Shown here: piece after piece, positions 63,839 to 64,000 of the stretch
Numbering within the stretch: the first letter of the stretch is position 1
Layout: the number at the start of each line of letters is the position of its first letter
NCBI GenBank assembly: GCA_039621445.1
Contig: CP154956.1
Coordinates: forward strand, 8,245,443 to 8,309,442
DNA length: 64,000 nt
From: Euglena gracilis
Lineage: Eukaryota > Euglenida > Euglenophyceae > Euglenales
Direction of reading: 5' to 3'
The notes under the pieces: generated by a model
Told to the model about the DNA's origin: nothing
What the model saw: the letters and a program-made list of their open reading frames with translations, nothing else
Database searches by the model: none
Program-made: the position numbers and the translations under genes

Positions 63839-64000
63839 CCGGTGCTCGGGGTCGCTGTCATGGACCGGCTCCTGAAGGACGTCACCAACTTCGTCCACAC
63901 CCACGACTACCCGCAGCACTGCCCCCTGAACTACGACGAGCGGTTCACCCTGGGGCCCACCCCACCGGGGGGCTGGAGGGCAGTCCTCAAAGGGAGAGGA
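63839..64000 (+). CDS. Exon E32, truncated by the window edge
   Basis: Acceptor GGTGGCGGCAG ends at 63838. The frame VLGVAVMDRLLKDVTNFVHT, HDYPQHCPLNYDERFTLGPT is strongly G/C at third positions and reads as a soluble helical segment. It may end near GGAGGGCAG|TCC or continue past the window. No family is assigned. Confidence 0.65.

Overview
This is nuclear DNA of an intron-rich eukaryote, probably a protist or alga; the sequence does not identify the taxon. Short protein-like exons (about 55-190 nt, many with G/C-rich third positions and an AG at the left edge) sit 0.3-2 kb apart in long repeat-packed introns. Every convincing host exon reads on the + strand. No bacterial operon, rRNA, tRNA gene or CRISPR array was recognised. 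Several exons give sensible phase only if GC or GA replaces GT at the 5' splice site. That would fit dinoflagellate-like splicing but does not prove it.

Region 1 (1-9.3 kb) is rich in mobile-element debris. It holds a reading frame with a canonical 2A ribosome-skipping motif (512-1096), protein-like pieces at 1.58-2.12 kb, palindromic repeats, an inverted array of 33-bp units (4.45-5.03 kb), and a frameshifted tyrosine-recombinase fragment on the minus strand beside that array. A first host-type exon lies at 8620-8754.

Region 2 (9304-50317) is one direct tandem duplication. Copy 1 is 9304-29850 and copy 2 is 29850-50317, with about 1 bp of microhomology at the junction. Each copy carries the same series of about 20 candidate exons and the same intronic repeats. 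Exons are nearly invariant between copies, whereas homopolymers and microsatellites differ. Exons E12-E14 together look like a SAM domain. The duplication is either a tandem gene or exon-block duplication, or two haplotypes joined by the assembler; the sequence alone cannot decide.

Region 3 (50.3-64 kb) is single copy. It holds more exons (E23-E32), including a second SAM-like domain split over E30/E31 and a SAM-like segment in E28, so the window probably contains one very long gene, or a run of related genes, for a multi-domain SAM protein. It also holds a 728-bp Tc1/mariner-type inverted-repeat element at a TA site, a 10-bp minisatellite that stays in frame, and several microsatellites.

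The introns carry at least three kinds of repeat: elements bounded by GGCGGTCC and GGACCGCC whose right end is used as a splice acceptor (introner-like); composite units of C/G tracts, an A/T tract and a GGCGCC hairpin; and 'phrase' modules in which one short word recurs in both orientations next to C or G runs. Exon joins were not all resolved, so exon limits are proposals.
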